Assembly: GCA_029582265.1 (NCBI GenBank)
Contig: CM055819.1
Coordinates: 35,223,288 to 35,287,287, forward strand
Reading direction: 5' to 3'
From: Zoroaster sp. YZ-2022
Taxonomy: Eukaryota > Echinodermata > Asteroidea > Forcipulatida > Zoroasteridae
DNA length: 64,000 nucleotides
A program made the position numbers and the translations under genes. Positions 15,258-25,363 of the stretch are shown in pieces; within the stretch, counting starts at the first letter, position 1; each line of letters opens with the position of its first letter. Below the pieces are notes generated by a model. The model was not told the DNA's origin. It searched no databases and saw only the letters and a program-made list of their open reading frames with translations.

Positions 15258-15757
15258 TGACAACCCGACATCCCGACATATGCGATTTTTTTACTAGCAT
15301 TTTTGGCCAATTGGCTACACAACATACAAAATATTTTAGTGTACATGATTTGTGGATTATATTGATTTGTTATCAATACATGTAGTCATCAAACATGTAA
15401 TACAGTATGAAAAATATACACAATTTATGTGGGTATGAAAATTTTCACATGCATAGCTTGCTACTGTCAACAGAGGGCGCAAGTCAAGTTTTTGGACAGT
15501 TATGCTGTGTTGCACTGTATGTGAACTACAGCTAGCTCAGCACTTGCCCGACTGAACAGCCACAGTAAGTACAATGTACATTGTATATTATGTATTTTTA
15601 GTTTTACATAAACGTGCATAGAATTAAATAGGAAACAATTTGTTGGTACAGCCCTGAGGAGGAGCAGCTGTCGTCAAATATTATTTGTTTCATTCATAAA
15701 GGAAATCTAAACCATACAGCCAACATGAGGGCAGACCAAAAGGAATGGGTTAGGACC
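15258..15757. other. Non-coding stretch, nothing recognised
   Basis: About 500 bp of AT-rich sequence between satellite B and a transposon-like end. It contains the words GTCAACAGAGGGCGC, common in dispersed repeats, but no supported gene or complete element. Confidence 0.5.
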
Positions 15758-15950
15758 CAGTGGCGTAGCCACGGCGGGCCTGAGGGGGCACGTGCCCCCC
15801 ACAAATTTCCAGTGCCCCCCCCCCCCACCAGGTGCCCCCATGAAAAATCCTGATAGTGCCCCCAAAAAAGAAAAGAAAAAGAAAAGGGAAAAACCCATAC
15901 CCCTGCCACCCCCCCCCCCCACTCCCCACTGAAAAGCAATGCCCCATGTG
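15758..15950 (+). mobile_element. Fragment of a non-autonomous DNA transposon (CAGTGGCGTAGCCA end)
   Basis: The sequence opens with CAGTGGCGTAGCCACGG and continues into G-rich and C-rich runs with repeated GTGCCCCC words. This end is typical of short DNA transposons found in many animal genomes. No matching inverted end was found to the right, so it is called a fragment. The 65-106 codon minus-strand open frames here come from the G/C runs. Confidence 0.45.
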
Positions 15951-16090
15951 CTCACTACACCGATCTGTGTATGGTCATAGTACTTGCCCTCCCTAATACC
16001 AATGCTAAGAACTCGGTCAAGCCACATTTATAAAAGTCAATTCAAGCGCTTGAACAACATAGTAACCAATGTTATGAAAGGCTAAACCCT

Positions 16091-16290
16091 ATTGGTTAAT
16101 CGGTGCTGTTTGAATGACAGGTTGGATTGGTTGAGACTAAGGTGTTGCTCGAGAGTATTGGTTAATCGGTGCTGTTTGATTGACAGGTTGGATTGGTTGA
16201 GACTAAGGTGTTGCTCGAGAGTATTGGTTAATCAGTGCTGTTTGATTGGCAGGCTGGATCGGTTGAGACACCTTATGTTGCTCGAGACTT
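16091..16290. repeat. 66-bp tandem repeat, three units
   Basis: The word ATTGGTTAATCGGTGCTG recurs at 16,091, 16,157 and 16,223 with slight change in the third unit. Because 66 is a multiple of three, a frame stays open across it and gives a 22-residue Cys/Leu/Arg-rich repeat. I take this as an accident of the period rather than a gene. Confidence 0.85.
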
Positions 16291-16403
16291 GTTGTAGTTT
16301 TATATCAGTTGATAAATATAGCTGGCGATGAATAATTACTCAATCTACATTGTTTATATTATGGAGATGATAATTACATTGTTTCTCTTGTATTTGATCG
16401 CAG

Positions 16404-16591
16404 GCGCCTGGTGTGGTTCGGGATTTGGAGATTGGATTCAGGTGGATATCGGTCGCATGGTAGACCTCTATGGATTGATCGTCCAAGGATTTTACAACTC
16501 TAATAAATATGTCTCAAAATTTTACATGAGTTACAGCGATGATGACGTCACATGGATTGATTTGAAGAATGAAGATGAAACTAAATGAGTC
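16404..16591 (+). pseudogene. F5/8 type C (discoidin) domain exon fragment
   Basis: After a pyrimidine-rich tract and an AG at 16,402-16,403, the frame reads AWCGSGFGDWIQVDIG, then VQGFYNSNKYVSKFYMSYS and DDVTWIDL. This matches the early and middle part of coagulation factor 5/8 type C (discoidin) domains, extracellular lectin-like modules (W..DWIQVDLG, V.SY.VSYS.DG..W). A good donor (GTAAGT) lies at 16,592, but an in-frame TGA at 16,586 precedes it by one codon. No further exons of the domain were seen nearby. It is either an isolated decayed exon or has a different splice end than I chose. Confidence 0.6.
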
Positions 16592-18082
16592 GTAAGTTAA
16601 GACTATACCAATATTGTTATACTTTCCACTCGTATGTTTACTCGCTAGGTGGCAACGAAGAAATGTATTTCCGTTTACAGTGACCAACAAATTACAGTTG
16701 GTATGTCGTTGAAAATATTGTCATGAAAAATAATTGCAAATACAACACCCTAAGAATAATAATCAATACATAAATAACTATACGGACAATATCATGTATA
16801 ACACTCTTTGAGAGTGTAGTGTTCTCGGAGATTGTTACATGTTGCTACCACAAACCTTACTCCTACTTACTTCCACCATACAAAACTTCAAATCCATAAT
16901 ATAGTGAAAAAAGTGAAATACTAACACTTCTACCAATTATACAAAAGACACAGCCTATCTTGATATGTGGATAGCGAAGCACACAAGTGACACCTACTGT
17001 ACGATAGCGAAGCCAATGAGTGACCCTTGATGCAGCCTTGTATTGTGGTATATGTACTTAATCATGCATATATATTTTACAGTGTAAACTAATTACTCTT
17101 TGCTGCTAATATTCTTTAAAGCATCGTGATATAAATAAACAATAAATACTCGGTATTAATTGCTCAGATTATAACCACTTCATCAAACGTAACGTTTGGC
17201 CACTATAGTTATACATTTTAACTCAGATTCGTTACTTAAAAACAACTGTTCATTGGTGAATACGATCATACTGAATATCATTTGTCTGTTCCACATCGGT
17301 AAAAAATCAAAAGTTATATCATAACAATTTTGGTTGCAACAGCTAATTCTCTATTTATTTGTGTAACTTACTCGAGGTGACATATCACCAGCATCGTTTA
17401 TTGTAGCTAAAAAGCCTCTTGAGAAATGTTATGGCCGGATCTTCCTTTATGTTAATTAGTCACCTTTACAGGGAATTCAGGGTGGTCAAATGTGTCCCAT
17501 TCATTGTGATCATCTTGTATAAAGTAACCGTACGTTTGTATCCCTTGATTTGCCGTGTTCCCCTTGTCGGCAACCCTGGATCTGCTCCTGTATCCGCTAC
17601 AATACATTTACAGCACTAAAGAAATAAAGTAATCTTTAAAATTTCTAATTCTATTCTCAGTTTTACTCGTCTTCTACAGACGTGATAGTCCCAGATCAGT
17701 CCGCATCACAGAGAATGATCCGCTCAAGATATATCCGCATACGTCCTGTGGGGTATAACAATAGGATGTGTATGCGCTTCGAGCTTATTGGCTGCATTTA
17801 AGGTCGTATGTGTTCATCGCTCGGAAACTACAACGTCTTAAAGCCCCTCTACACTTATAGTCATTATAATAAAACGTACAAAGATATACATGAAAATGTA
17901 TACTACCGTTTGTGATGGTATCAAACATCATGAGAAATCATTCTGCCCAAGCTAGGCCTATTCCTACTGTACAGAAAAAAGGTAGATTTAGTGAATTATT
18001 TTCAATGGAACTTCGATTTCTTTATTGTATATTGCTGTTGTTCACTTGTATGTAAATGGTAATAAGGCAAAAAAAAAAAAAA
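16592..18082. other. Non-coding stretch, nothing recognised
   Basis: About 1.5 kb of AT-rich DNA. Short open frames (for example 17,419-17,619) have no recognisable domain, and I see no repeat structure. Confidence 0.5.
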
Positions 18083-18927
18083 TGTTGAGTTGCCCTCCAT
18101 CGACCGACCCAAAAGTGCTGAAATCTCGGGTCGGGTTTTTTTGTTTTTTGTTTCCCCCGTCATTCATAGGCCTATTTATTAATGAAACTTACCAATTTTC
18201 TTTGTATAAAATATAATACGTTTGATTTGTGAAATTTTCCACTTTTTTTTACCGGTAAATTTACCGGTACCCAAGACTCAATCTACATGTTTTCAAATCG
18301 AATGGCCCCGGCCCTCACATGGTGCACTGCCTTCGCACACACTGTGTGCCAACGATTGCGACTCAAATCTACACGTTTTCCAATCGAATGGCCACTGACA
18401 TGTTTTCCACTGGCTTCGCGCACTGTTTTGTATGTCAACGATTGCGACTCAAATCTACACGTTTTCCAATCGAATGGCCACTGACATGTTTTCCACTGGC
18501 TTCGCGCACTGTTTTGTATGTCAACGATTGCGACTCAATCTACACGTTTTCAAATCAAATGGCCACTCACATGTTTTCCACTGGCTTCGCGCACTGTTTT
18601 GTATGTCAACGATTGCGACTCAATCTACACGTTTTCAAATCGAATGGCCACTCACATGTTGCATGTTGAGCATTGCACGCAACATGGATGAATTTGCTGT
18701 GTCAATCACAGCGAAAAGTACAACAAAAATGCTTGGGATACTTTTATTCTGAAGCAAAATTCCTTGCTGATAGGTATACAAATGAAAAACATGGTATGTG
18801 GTTTCAGTTCCAATGCATTTCAATCTTAAAACGACAGTCAAGGAGAAAAAAAATAAAAAATAAAAAATAAATAAAAATCCCGACCGACCGACCCCTTCAA
18901 ATATTTTCACTGGAGGGCAAATCAACA
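18083..18927. mobile_element. Non-autonomous inverted-repeat element carrying internal tandem repeats
   Basis: TGTTGAGTTGCCCTCCA at 18,083-18,099 is matched at 16 of 17 bases by the reverse complement of TGGAGGGCAAATCAACA at 18,911-18,927. Just inside both ends lie CGACC-rich words (ATCGACCGACCC on the left, CCCGACCGACCGACC on the right). The interior is an 86-bp tandem repeat. No transposase is encoded. The exact outer borders and any target duplication are unclear because A/T runs flank both ends. Confidence 0.55.
18273..18665. repeat. 86-bp tandem repeat, about 4.5 units
   Basis: AACGATTGCGACTCAA recurs at 18,351, 18,437, 18,523 and 18,608. Each unit holds ACACGTTTTC, ATCGAATGGCCACT and CACTGGCTTCGCGCACTG. 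Long open frames across it in several frames are by-products of the repeat. Confidence 0.93.
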
Positions 18928-19280
18928 AAAAAAAATTTGGCCTAATAGTAAATGGTGTAGCGCTCTGACTGTTGAAGTCTTTGAAAAGTACAACATTATC
19001 AAGTACAACTTAAAAAAAAAATCATATTCAGATGGGACTATAATAACTTCTCATGTTGACCGATTCAACAGTAGGCACATAACTACTTTATTAATACATT
19101 TTGTGGATTTAAATTGCACTTTTCCTTTTGAAAATAATAATACATTTTGTGGAAGCCGAATTACAAATGATAGATATATCTTGAAGAACACACTTTTGAT
19201 AAATGCCTCAATTAAAAACAAAAAATATAGTAAATAACTTTTTCAACTTGTGTTACAAAGAACTTTACCGAAAGTATACA

Positions 19281-19561
19281 CACGGGCGGATCCAGAACAT
19301 TTTTTAGGGGGGGGGGGCTGAGAATCAAAAACAATTATTTTTCAGTACTACAAAGGGTGCCGTCACTTCCTATGCACAACGGTTAGTACAGTACTAAGTA
19401 GGTCACCTCCTTATGTTTATCCTGCACACTGTGGGAATGGGAGTGCGTTCTCCCCTCCCCCTCCCCTCCCCTTTTTTTAATGTTTTATTTATTTTTATTT
19501 TTTTTCGATTTTAGGGGGGGGGCTACAGCCCCCTTAGCCCCCCCCCCTGGATCCGCCAATG
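19281..19561. mobile_element. MITE with GGCGGATCCAG terminal inverted repeats
   Basis: The left end CACGGGCGGATCCAG (19,281-19,295) matches the reverse complement of the right end CTGGATCCGCCAATG (19,547-19,561) at 13 of 15 bases. ATACA flanks it directly on both sides (19,276-19,280 and 19,562-19,566), a likely 5-bp target duplication. The ends lead into G and C runs, and the middle is AT-rich with no coding. Only its right half is present at the start of duplicon copy 2 (to 37,908). Confidence 0.7.
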
Positions 19562-22500
19562 ATACACTGTGGCTTTTGAGATTTTCTGTGGTTTTTGTGT
19601 ATTTGCACTAACTGTAATTGTGTTAGAATGTATATGTAGATAGTACGTGTAGTAGGTTAATGCAGAGAAAAATAATTTCCTGAACAGGCCAAATCGTAAA
19701 AAAAACACCTCTGGTTTCTGGCCAAAGTTCACCTTCAGACTTGGTGTAGTGTCATGTTTTTAGAGATGTGTTTTGTTTGGCGACCACAACCATTAATGTG
19801 AGTCAAAACAAATGGGCAAAATACATACTACATCTCAAGCATGTACACTCACCTGATAACAGTTTCACCATGAATAAAGTAATAGAAGAAACGTGAAATT
19901 TGAAACAATGGGTCTGCGACGTGGAGGCGACAAACTGGGGGACAAGAAACCAGAGATTTTATTTAATCAGTGAAATTTGTTATTAAATTGTAATAAGAAA
20001 ATTGCATTGGACAATGAATTTTTTTATAAGATTCAAGATATCTCTGAGCAACATGGCGCAACATATCTCTGAGCAATATGATGTATAAGAAACTTGTCAT
20101 TGCTTTTTTTGCTTTTGAATGAGTTAAATTTATTGATTGAATCTTTATAGAGTAAATTTATACACTATATGGTATGTTATACTATATTAAAGTCAAATGT
20201 AAATAGTTGTGACTTTATCTTTGGATGTTGCTCTTTAATTGACAATTCTTTGACAAGAACCAAATATTTGTAAAGGGCCTATAACATGCACTTTTGTGTA
20301 GATACATATTTTGGCAAATATCTATGCTTTCTGGACAGTTTAAACAAAATTGATGTCAGACGTTTGAGGTAAAGTGAAGATTTTGTAAATGACACTTTTT
20401 ATTTCAAGATTTGCAAATATATGAAATATATTTAACAAAAAACACTATTAATAACAAAAACTGGCTTCGCCACTGAACTAGACGTAATAATTATTAATAT
20501 TTAATATTTATACAAATAATGACCAGTGGCGAAGAAAGGCGAGGCGGATGTTTGAACCTTGTTCAGTCTGATTATTATGAAACATCCTTGAATCTTTATA
20601 AAAAAAATAACCCAATGGATTCTGGTTCAAAAGTGGTTCATAGACGGGACTTGTTGAGATTTTGTGTTATCATGCAGCCCCTCTCATGGGCTTATGCGAG
20701 TCCATACAATTAGCAAGTGTATTGTATACACAAGACGTACCTTGTGTATCTTCATAAGTCATGTCGCTCAGATGTGTGTATTCATTCTAATGTGAAATTA
20801 AGGAAAGTGGACTCTTCTAAATTCCAAACAGAAATATTAAAACATTTCTTACAAATGTCTGCACTTCATACAACATTTATTTCTATAGAAGATTGATACA
20901 ACCATCAGCTTTTTGTACGTTTTAGGTTAGTAATCGAATTTGTTTTGTATTAAACTAATTACTAATTCTACACCTTAACTTAAAACAAATGTTTGAAACA
21001 CAAAGCCCAGTTGATAAAAACTTCATTTTCAGCCAGTGTAAATAAAAACACATTGAGCAGAATGTAATTATGGAAAAAACGCACGCATCAACTAATGACC
21101 GTAGTCTTGGTTTAAGTATCGCGCGAGGGCGCCGTTGCCCGATCGATTGGTGTCGAAAAAAATACATTTGATTTTAATAATGTCGCCTAGAAAATAATCT
21201 TGTTTATAATCAAAAGATGAAAGGTGCTCCTGCCAGGTGCGTCATTTGCCACATCCTGTATTCACCACTGGTGTCTCAGTCACTTTTAATATTTTTGCAC
21301 CATTTTATCAATGTTAACGCTAATAAAACAATAAAAGGCATTCGAAAAAACCGAATATCCTTTCTCTCATGTTTCATTGTATCATACGTCGAATGTTTTC
21401 CATTGAATTAATTTATGTTACTCTGGTTTATTATCAGTTACCTCTGGTCTATACACATTTTGGAACTTAATTATGTATTTTCTCTTTCAAAGAGCAAAAT
21501 AGTAAAGGCCTAATATTCCTATACCAATCAAAATGAATTATGTCGAAGGCATGTACATATCGATATAATATGTATAATTATTTCGAACCAGCGGGCCTGT
21601 GATCCAACTCCCCCCCCCCCTCCACGTTGAGCGTTCGAGATCCTCCATTTTTGGGGGAAATACAAACCCTCTCCTATGAAAAAAAAATATGGCTAAGCGG
21701 CTGCAGCGGGCTGTACCCAAAGGGAGGTGGGGTGATATGTATCTCAGTCAATATTTAGAACCTCAGTCGGTATATAAACCACCCCATCCCCTCGTATGGC
21801 GTTTTTTTGGGGTAAGATTGTTCACGCCTCCCCCATTTCAAAATTGTTCACGCCTACTCTCTCAACATTTATCACGCCAACCATATTTCGGCAGCGCGCA
21901 AGGTTATGTGAAAACCACCGCGTACACTGAGCTGGAACGGCATTAGATCAGTATATTCCCAAAGTAGTTCCAGCCCCATACAAATTACAATGACGATTGG
22001 CATTTCTTTAGAACGAACTAACCTACATAGTTAACAAATACCTGACGAGGTTTCAGTGGAGGATTTCGCACTAAAAAGAACTGAGACCATACTGGAATGG
22101 AAGATGGAGGTGTTCATTCATCACTATAAGTATAACATTCTTTCACAACAATTATGATAGCAAAGATTAAAGCGGGGTCACTTATAAAAAACAGGAAAAA
22201 CATTTGCTGCCGCCACGGGTCGCAAATGTCCAACATCTATAAAAAAAAAAAAGTGACGTCGCAGATTTCAACCGCTGGAATTTTGGCTGCAAATTATGAA
22301 TTGTTTTCAGTAATTTCTGATTTTTTTCAATGCTTTTTTGAATAGCATAAATAACTAAATACATATTCAACAATTTTGAGTAAAAAATCAAGGCACTTTG
22401 TATGGTCTTTAACTTTGAAATGAAATTGATTGAAATTCCAAAATTGCAGACACCCCCATATTTAAAATGAATGTTCCCATTGATATTATGTTATATACTG

Positions 22501-22583
22501 TTACACGGACGATCTAACATGACAAATGTGAGCAACGTTTCGTCAGTTCTGGACAAGATTCGGTTCCGAGTCTGGCGGGCAAA
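19562..22583. other. Non-coding upstream part of the block, copy 1
   Basis: About 3 kb without a supported gene. Open frames of 60-85 codons are not matched by any domain, and several are broken in copy 2. CTTCGCCACTG at 20,465-20,475 and its exact inverse CAGTGGCGAAG at 20,523-20,533 flank about 47 bp; they look like two transposon ends facing outward. The last kilobase is probably the 5' flank of the PAN-exon gene. Confidence 0.5.
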
Positions 22584-22940
22584 ATGAAAATGCTGCTACC
22601 GTTCACAATGGTGATGTTGTCATGGGTGTCCTACGAGGCATCGGCGACCAAGACCAGTTGTGGACCAGGGACCCGTGGAAGCCTTTTTGTGCCGTACGAG
22701 CATCACGCACTGATCGGTCACTCGTTCCTGAATCAATCGGGAACACATCGGATTCAGTGTATGATGCTTTGCTCGAGGCATAGTTGCTGTTTATCGTTCA
22801 ATCACAATGCCGCTGATGGTACTTGTCAGCTCAACGACGCGCGAAAAGAAGAATTCCCAGAGAGTTTCAAACAAGATAGTGGATTTTCATACTTCGGCAG
22901 CTCAGACACAAGTGTGAAAACTACCGCGGAGACGGAGCAG
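22584..22940 (+). CDS. First coding exon of a secreted PAN/apple-like protein, copy 1
   Basis: The 119-codon exon starts with a signal peptide (basic/hydrophobic MKMLLPFTMVMLSWV, likely cut near residue 21). A cysteine-rich region follows, with Cys at about 26, 59, 63, 68, 69 and 81. The stretch CMMLCSRHSCCLSFNHN, then DGTCQL and FSYFG, resembles the core of PAN/apple domains, extracellular modules that bind protein or sugar. The exon ends in phase 0 at a consensus donor (CAG/GTAAGT at 22,941). Viral DNA begins within about 300 bp, so the downstream exons are not visible and the gene may be cut by that insertion. Open here, whereas copy 2 is frameshifted. PAN assignment is by pattern only. 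Confidence 0.65.
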
Positions 22941-23264
22941 GTAAGTACAGACACCAAGAAAGCAAGTAGGAGGGAAACTGTCATTACGAGCTCAGTTCAT
23001 TAATTTAGATTTTTATGAGAGGAGATTTGATGTATTTAGAAATGTGGTTGGTGGGTATGAGTAGAAGAGGTCAAAGGTGAACGAGGTTGATGAGGTCAAA
23101 GGTTAAGTAGGTTGATGACGTCATAAAAAAAGAGTTGATGAGGTCATCAATGTTATTTAAAAAAAGGTGTAAAATTGATTTAGAAAAAAGAAATAGGCCT
23201 ATTGTTTTTAGTTGATAAAAATTGAAAAAACGAATTCATATTATGTAGATTAATAGTTAAGAGG
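22941..23264. other. Start of intron and left flank of the viral module, copy 1
   Basis: After the donor come degenerate direct repeats built on GAGGTCAAAGGT and GTTGATGACGTCATAAAAAA. Similar GATGACGTCATAAAA words occur at the left end of the third viral stretch (59,990-60,030), so the viral DNA may start here. I could not find an inverted partner that would prove a terminal repeat. Confidence 0.4.
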
Positions 23265-23860
23265 ATGATGACAAAATATTTATTTACACGAGCATTACCG
23301 GCATTAAAAAATTACGTTTGTCAGATTCTATCCAATGTTGGAATTAATAATTTGAGATTAAAAGAGCGGATAAAAGAAACTTTTATAAGTTTCTTAGCTA
23401 AACTTTTTAATCTCGAATTGAGAGTTTCTTTAAACCGTTTAAAGAAAGGAGTCTTTTTTCCTGAAGTTCAATCGACGACCATTTTGCTCTATCATTATAG
23501 TAAAGAAAAAGATATAATACAATTTTTTTAAAGACAATATTACAGTTTATTAAAGAGTTAACTTTAGGATTGGAAAAATATAGGAAAATATATTTTAGGA
23601 TATATTTGGCGGTTTGATTTTATAAAGAAAAATGTCATGGTACTATCGATTATCGATTGCATTCGTTTCAAAATGAACGCATTAATATAAATTGAGTTGA
23701 TTCAAAAGATATTGAAGATGCATTACTTACAGCCTTTGTTGAAATTAATGAGTCTATAAAAAGGTTTAAAGAAACAATCGTTTGTTTAATAGATCGTATT
23801 GAGATAATACATCTTCGATTTGTAGATGCATATATGATAGATAGTGAAAAATTGATTTAG
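23265..23860 (+). pseudogene. Unknown gene of the viral module, broken, copy 1
   Basis: The first 88 codons (MMTKYLFTRALPALKNYV...) are open. The coding pattern resumes in another frame just after 23,530 and reads EINESIKRFKETIVCLIDR and RFVDAYMIDSEKLI to a TAG at 23,858-23,860, with two in-frame TGA codons on the way. It would be about 190-200 residues, rich in Lys, Ile and Leu, probably helical. The promoter-proximal 100 bp and the first residues resemble those of the next gene (MTTKYL...). I do not recognise the family. Confidence 0.45.
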
Positions 23861-23939
23861 GAAAAAAAATATTGTTTTTTGTCGATAAAAAATTCAAAAA
23901 ACGATTTCATATCATGTAGTTTAATAGTAAAAAGAGGAG

Positions 23940-24251
23940 ATGACGACGAAATATTTATCTAAAAAGATTGTTCCGTGCGAATGGCTTTTAGTTGGTAAAA
24001 AAGAGAAGTGTTGCATACCGAGCGTACCTAACAATGTGTATTGCGAGCAACATCAGTGGCGAATTCGACATGGGAAAAGTATACCAGTTCCATCTCGAAG
24101 ATGTAAAAATGGTACAAAAACAAAACTAAATTTATGTACGAAATGTGGTAACACAATAAAAATAAATAGTTTAAAGCGCGTTGAAGGGAGAGCTAGAAGA
24201 AATTATAATATAGTGATGAAAGAGTTGATTGAAAAAACGACTCGATTATAG
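23940..24251 (+). CDS. Small zinc-ribbon-like protein of the viral module, copy 1
   Basis: 103 residues with Cys at 13, 24, 25, 35, His 38, and Cys 55, 66 and 69. This suggests one CC..C..H cluster and a C-terminal zinc ribbon ending in CTKCG. The first Cys of the ribbon's first pair is Ser52 here but Cys in copy 2. The C-terminal tail is basic and helical. A nucleic-acid or protein-binding role is inferred from the metal-site pattern only. It ends 70 bp before a strong hairpin that separates it from the convergent minus-strand genes. Confidence 0.55.
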   Translation: MTTKYLSKKIVPCEWLLVGKKEKCCIPSVPNNVYCEQHQWRIRHGKSIPVPSRRCKNGTKTKLNLCTKCGNTIKINSLKRVEGRARRNYNIVMKELIEKTTRL

Positions 24252-24320
24252 TATTTAAAAAAAATTAAAAATAAAAATTAGAATTATACGGGGGAGGTTT
24301 ATCTTGAATAGATGTAATTA

Positions 24321-24351
24321 CCCGCTCCGCTATTTGCGAAGCGGGTTTTTT
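24321..24351. terminator. GC-rich hairpin with T run between convergent genes, copy 1
   Basis: CCCGCTCCGC (24,321-24,330) pairs with GCGAAGCGGG (24,336-24,345) at 9 of 10 positions around the loop TATTT, followed by TTTTTT on the plus strand. It stands out in AT-rich DNA, and a G-rich tract (ACGGGGGAGG) lies upstream. It has the form of an intrinsic terminator, but in an animal DNA virus its role could be RNA 3'-end formation or another RNA function. Confidence 0.55.
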
Positions 24352-24703
24352 ATCGTAAAATTTATCTATCGTAAAGTTTACTTTAAATTCATAATTTTTT
24401 CTATGAGGTCTGTTTTTTGTTTATCGTCGATGGCTTTGACATCTGTTTTACCATCGAAAATTTTAGGAGTAAATTTAGTTCGAATATATTCTTTCATTTG
24501 CGAGTACTTGTTTCGCTCTTCGTTGATTAAATGAAATTCTTCTTGACTTATAACACCGTCTTCGATCGCTTTTGAAACGTGGTTGTCGATGGTGTTGAGT
24601 TTACTTTCGGCTAAAACTCTTATCTCGGTAGGTTTTTTAGTTTTTTTTATCGAGTTTAAATTTCGCGTATCTGATCGCAAACGCCATACCGCCTAGTCCT
24701 AAA

Positions 24704-25332
24704 TAATAATAATAATCAGTTTTATTTAAACAGGGTAGCCTCATCAGTTAAAAAAAACTGCTATCCCTGAAGGCCCTGTATAAAAAGAGTTAACACTTTA
24801 ACATTGTAAAACCACTAATAACTTAAGGAAATTAAGATTAAGATAAATTAATATAAAGTAAAAACTATATTATATATACATGATAAACAACAAGATAACT
24901 TGCAAACATCAACGGAAAATTAATATTAAATAAAAAACCACCAATTTACCGTAAAAAATTATTACAAAAATTCAGACCAGATAAAAATATAAAAAGTCTT
25001 AACCAGAAGAAAACACAAAACTGTACACATAAAACCAAATTCAAATTCAATAAACGAAATTAATCAAATGTAAAATACAAACGGCATGAAACCTAGTAAA
25101 AACAATAAGATAAAAGATAAAATTACAAGAAAAATAAAAGACAGCATGATAATATTATAGAGAGTTAAACTAAATTTTAATATATACATATATATATATA
25201 CACATACACATACATACATACACATATACACGTACATACACATACACACATTATATACATATACATACACATACACACATATATATATACACACACATAT
25301 ATATATATACATACATACACATACACATATAT

Positions 25333-25363
<31 letters not shown>

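Noticed and set aside
15694..16027. Gly/Phe-rich minus-strand open frames
   Set aside because: Produced by the G/C runs of a transposon end; the frames overlap one another in the same low-complexity DNA.
16092..16331. 22-residue Cys/Leu/Arg repeat protein
   Set aside because: The DNA period of 66 bp is a multiple of three; no start context, splice signals or known domain support a gene.
18287..18752. Three overlapping plus-strand frames of 65-116 codons
   Set aside because: They follow the 86-bp tandem repeat in several frames, so the openness comes from the repeat.
20519..20713. 64-codon frame MTSGEERRGG... found in both copies
   Set aside because: Short, no domain, starts at a transposon-like end, and similarity between the copies only reflects the duplication.
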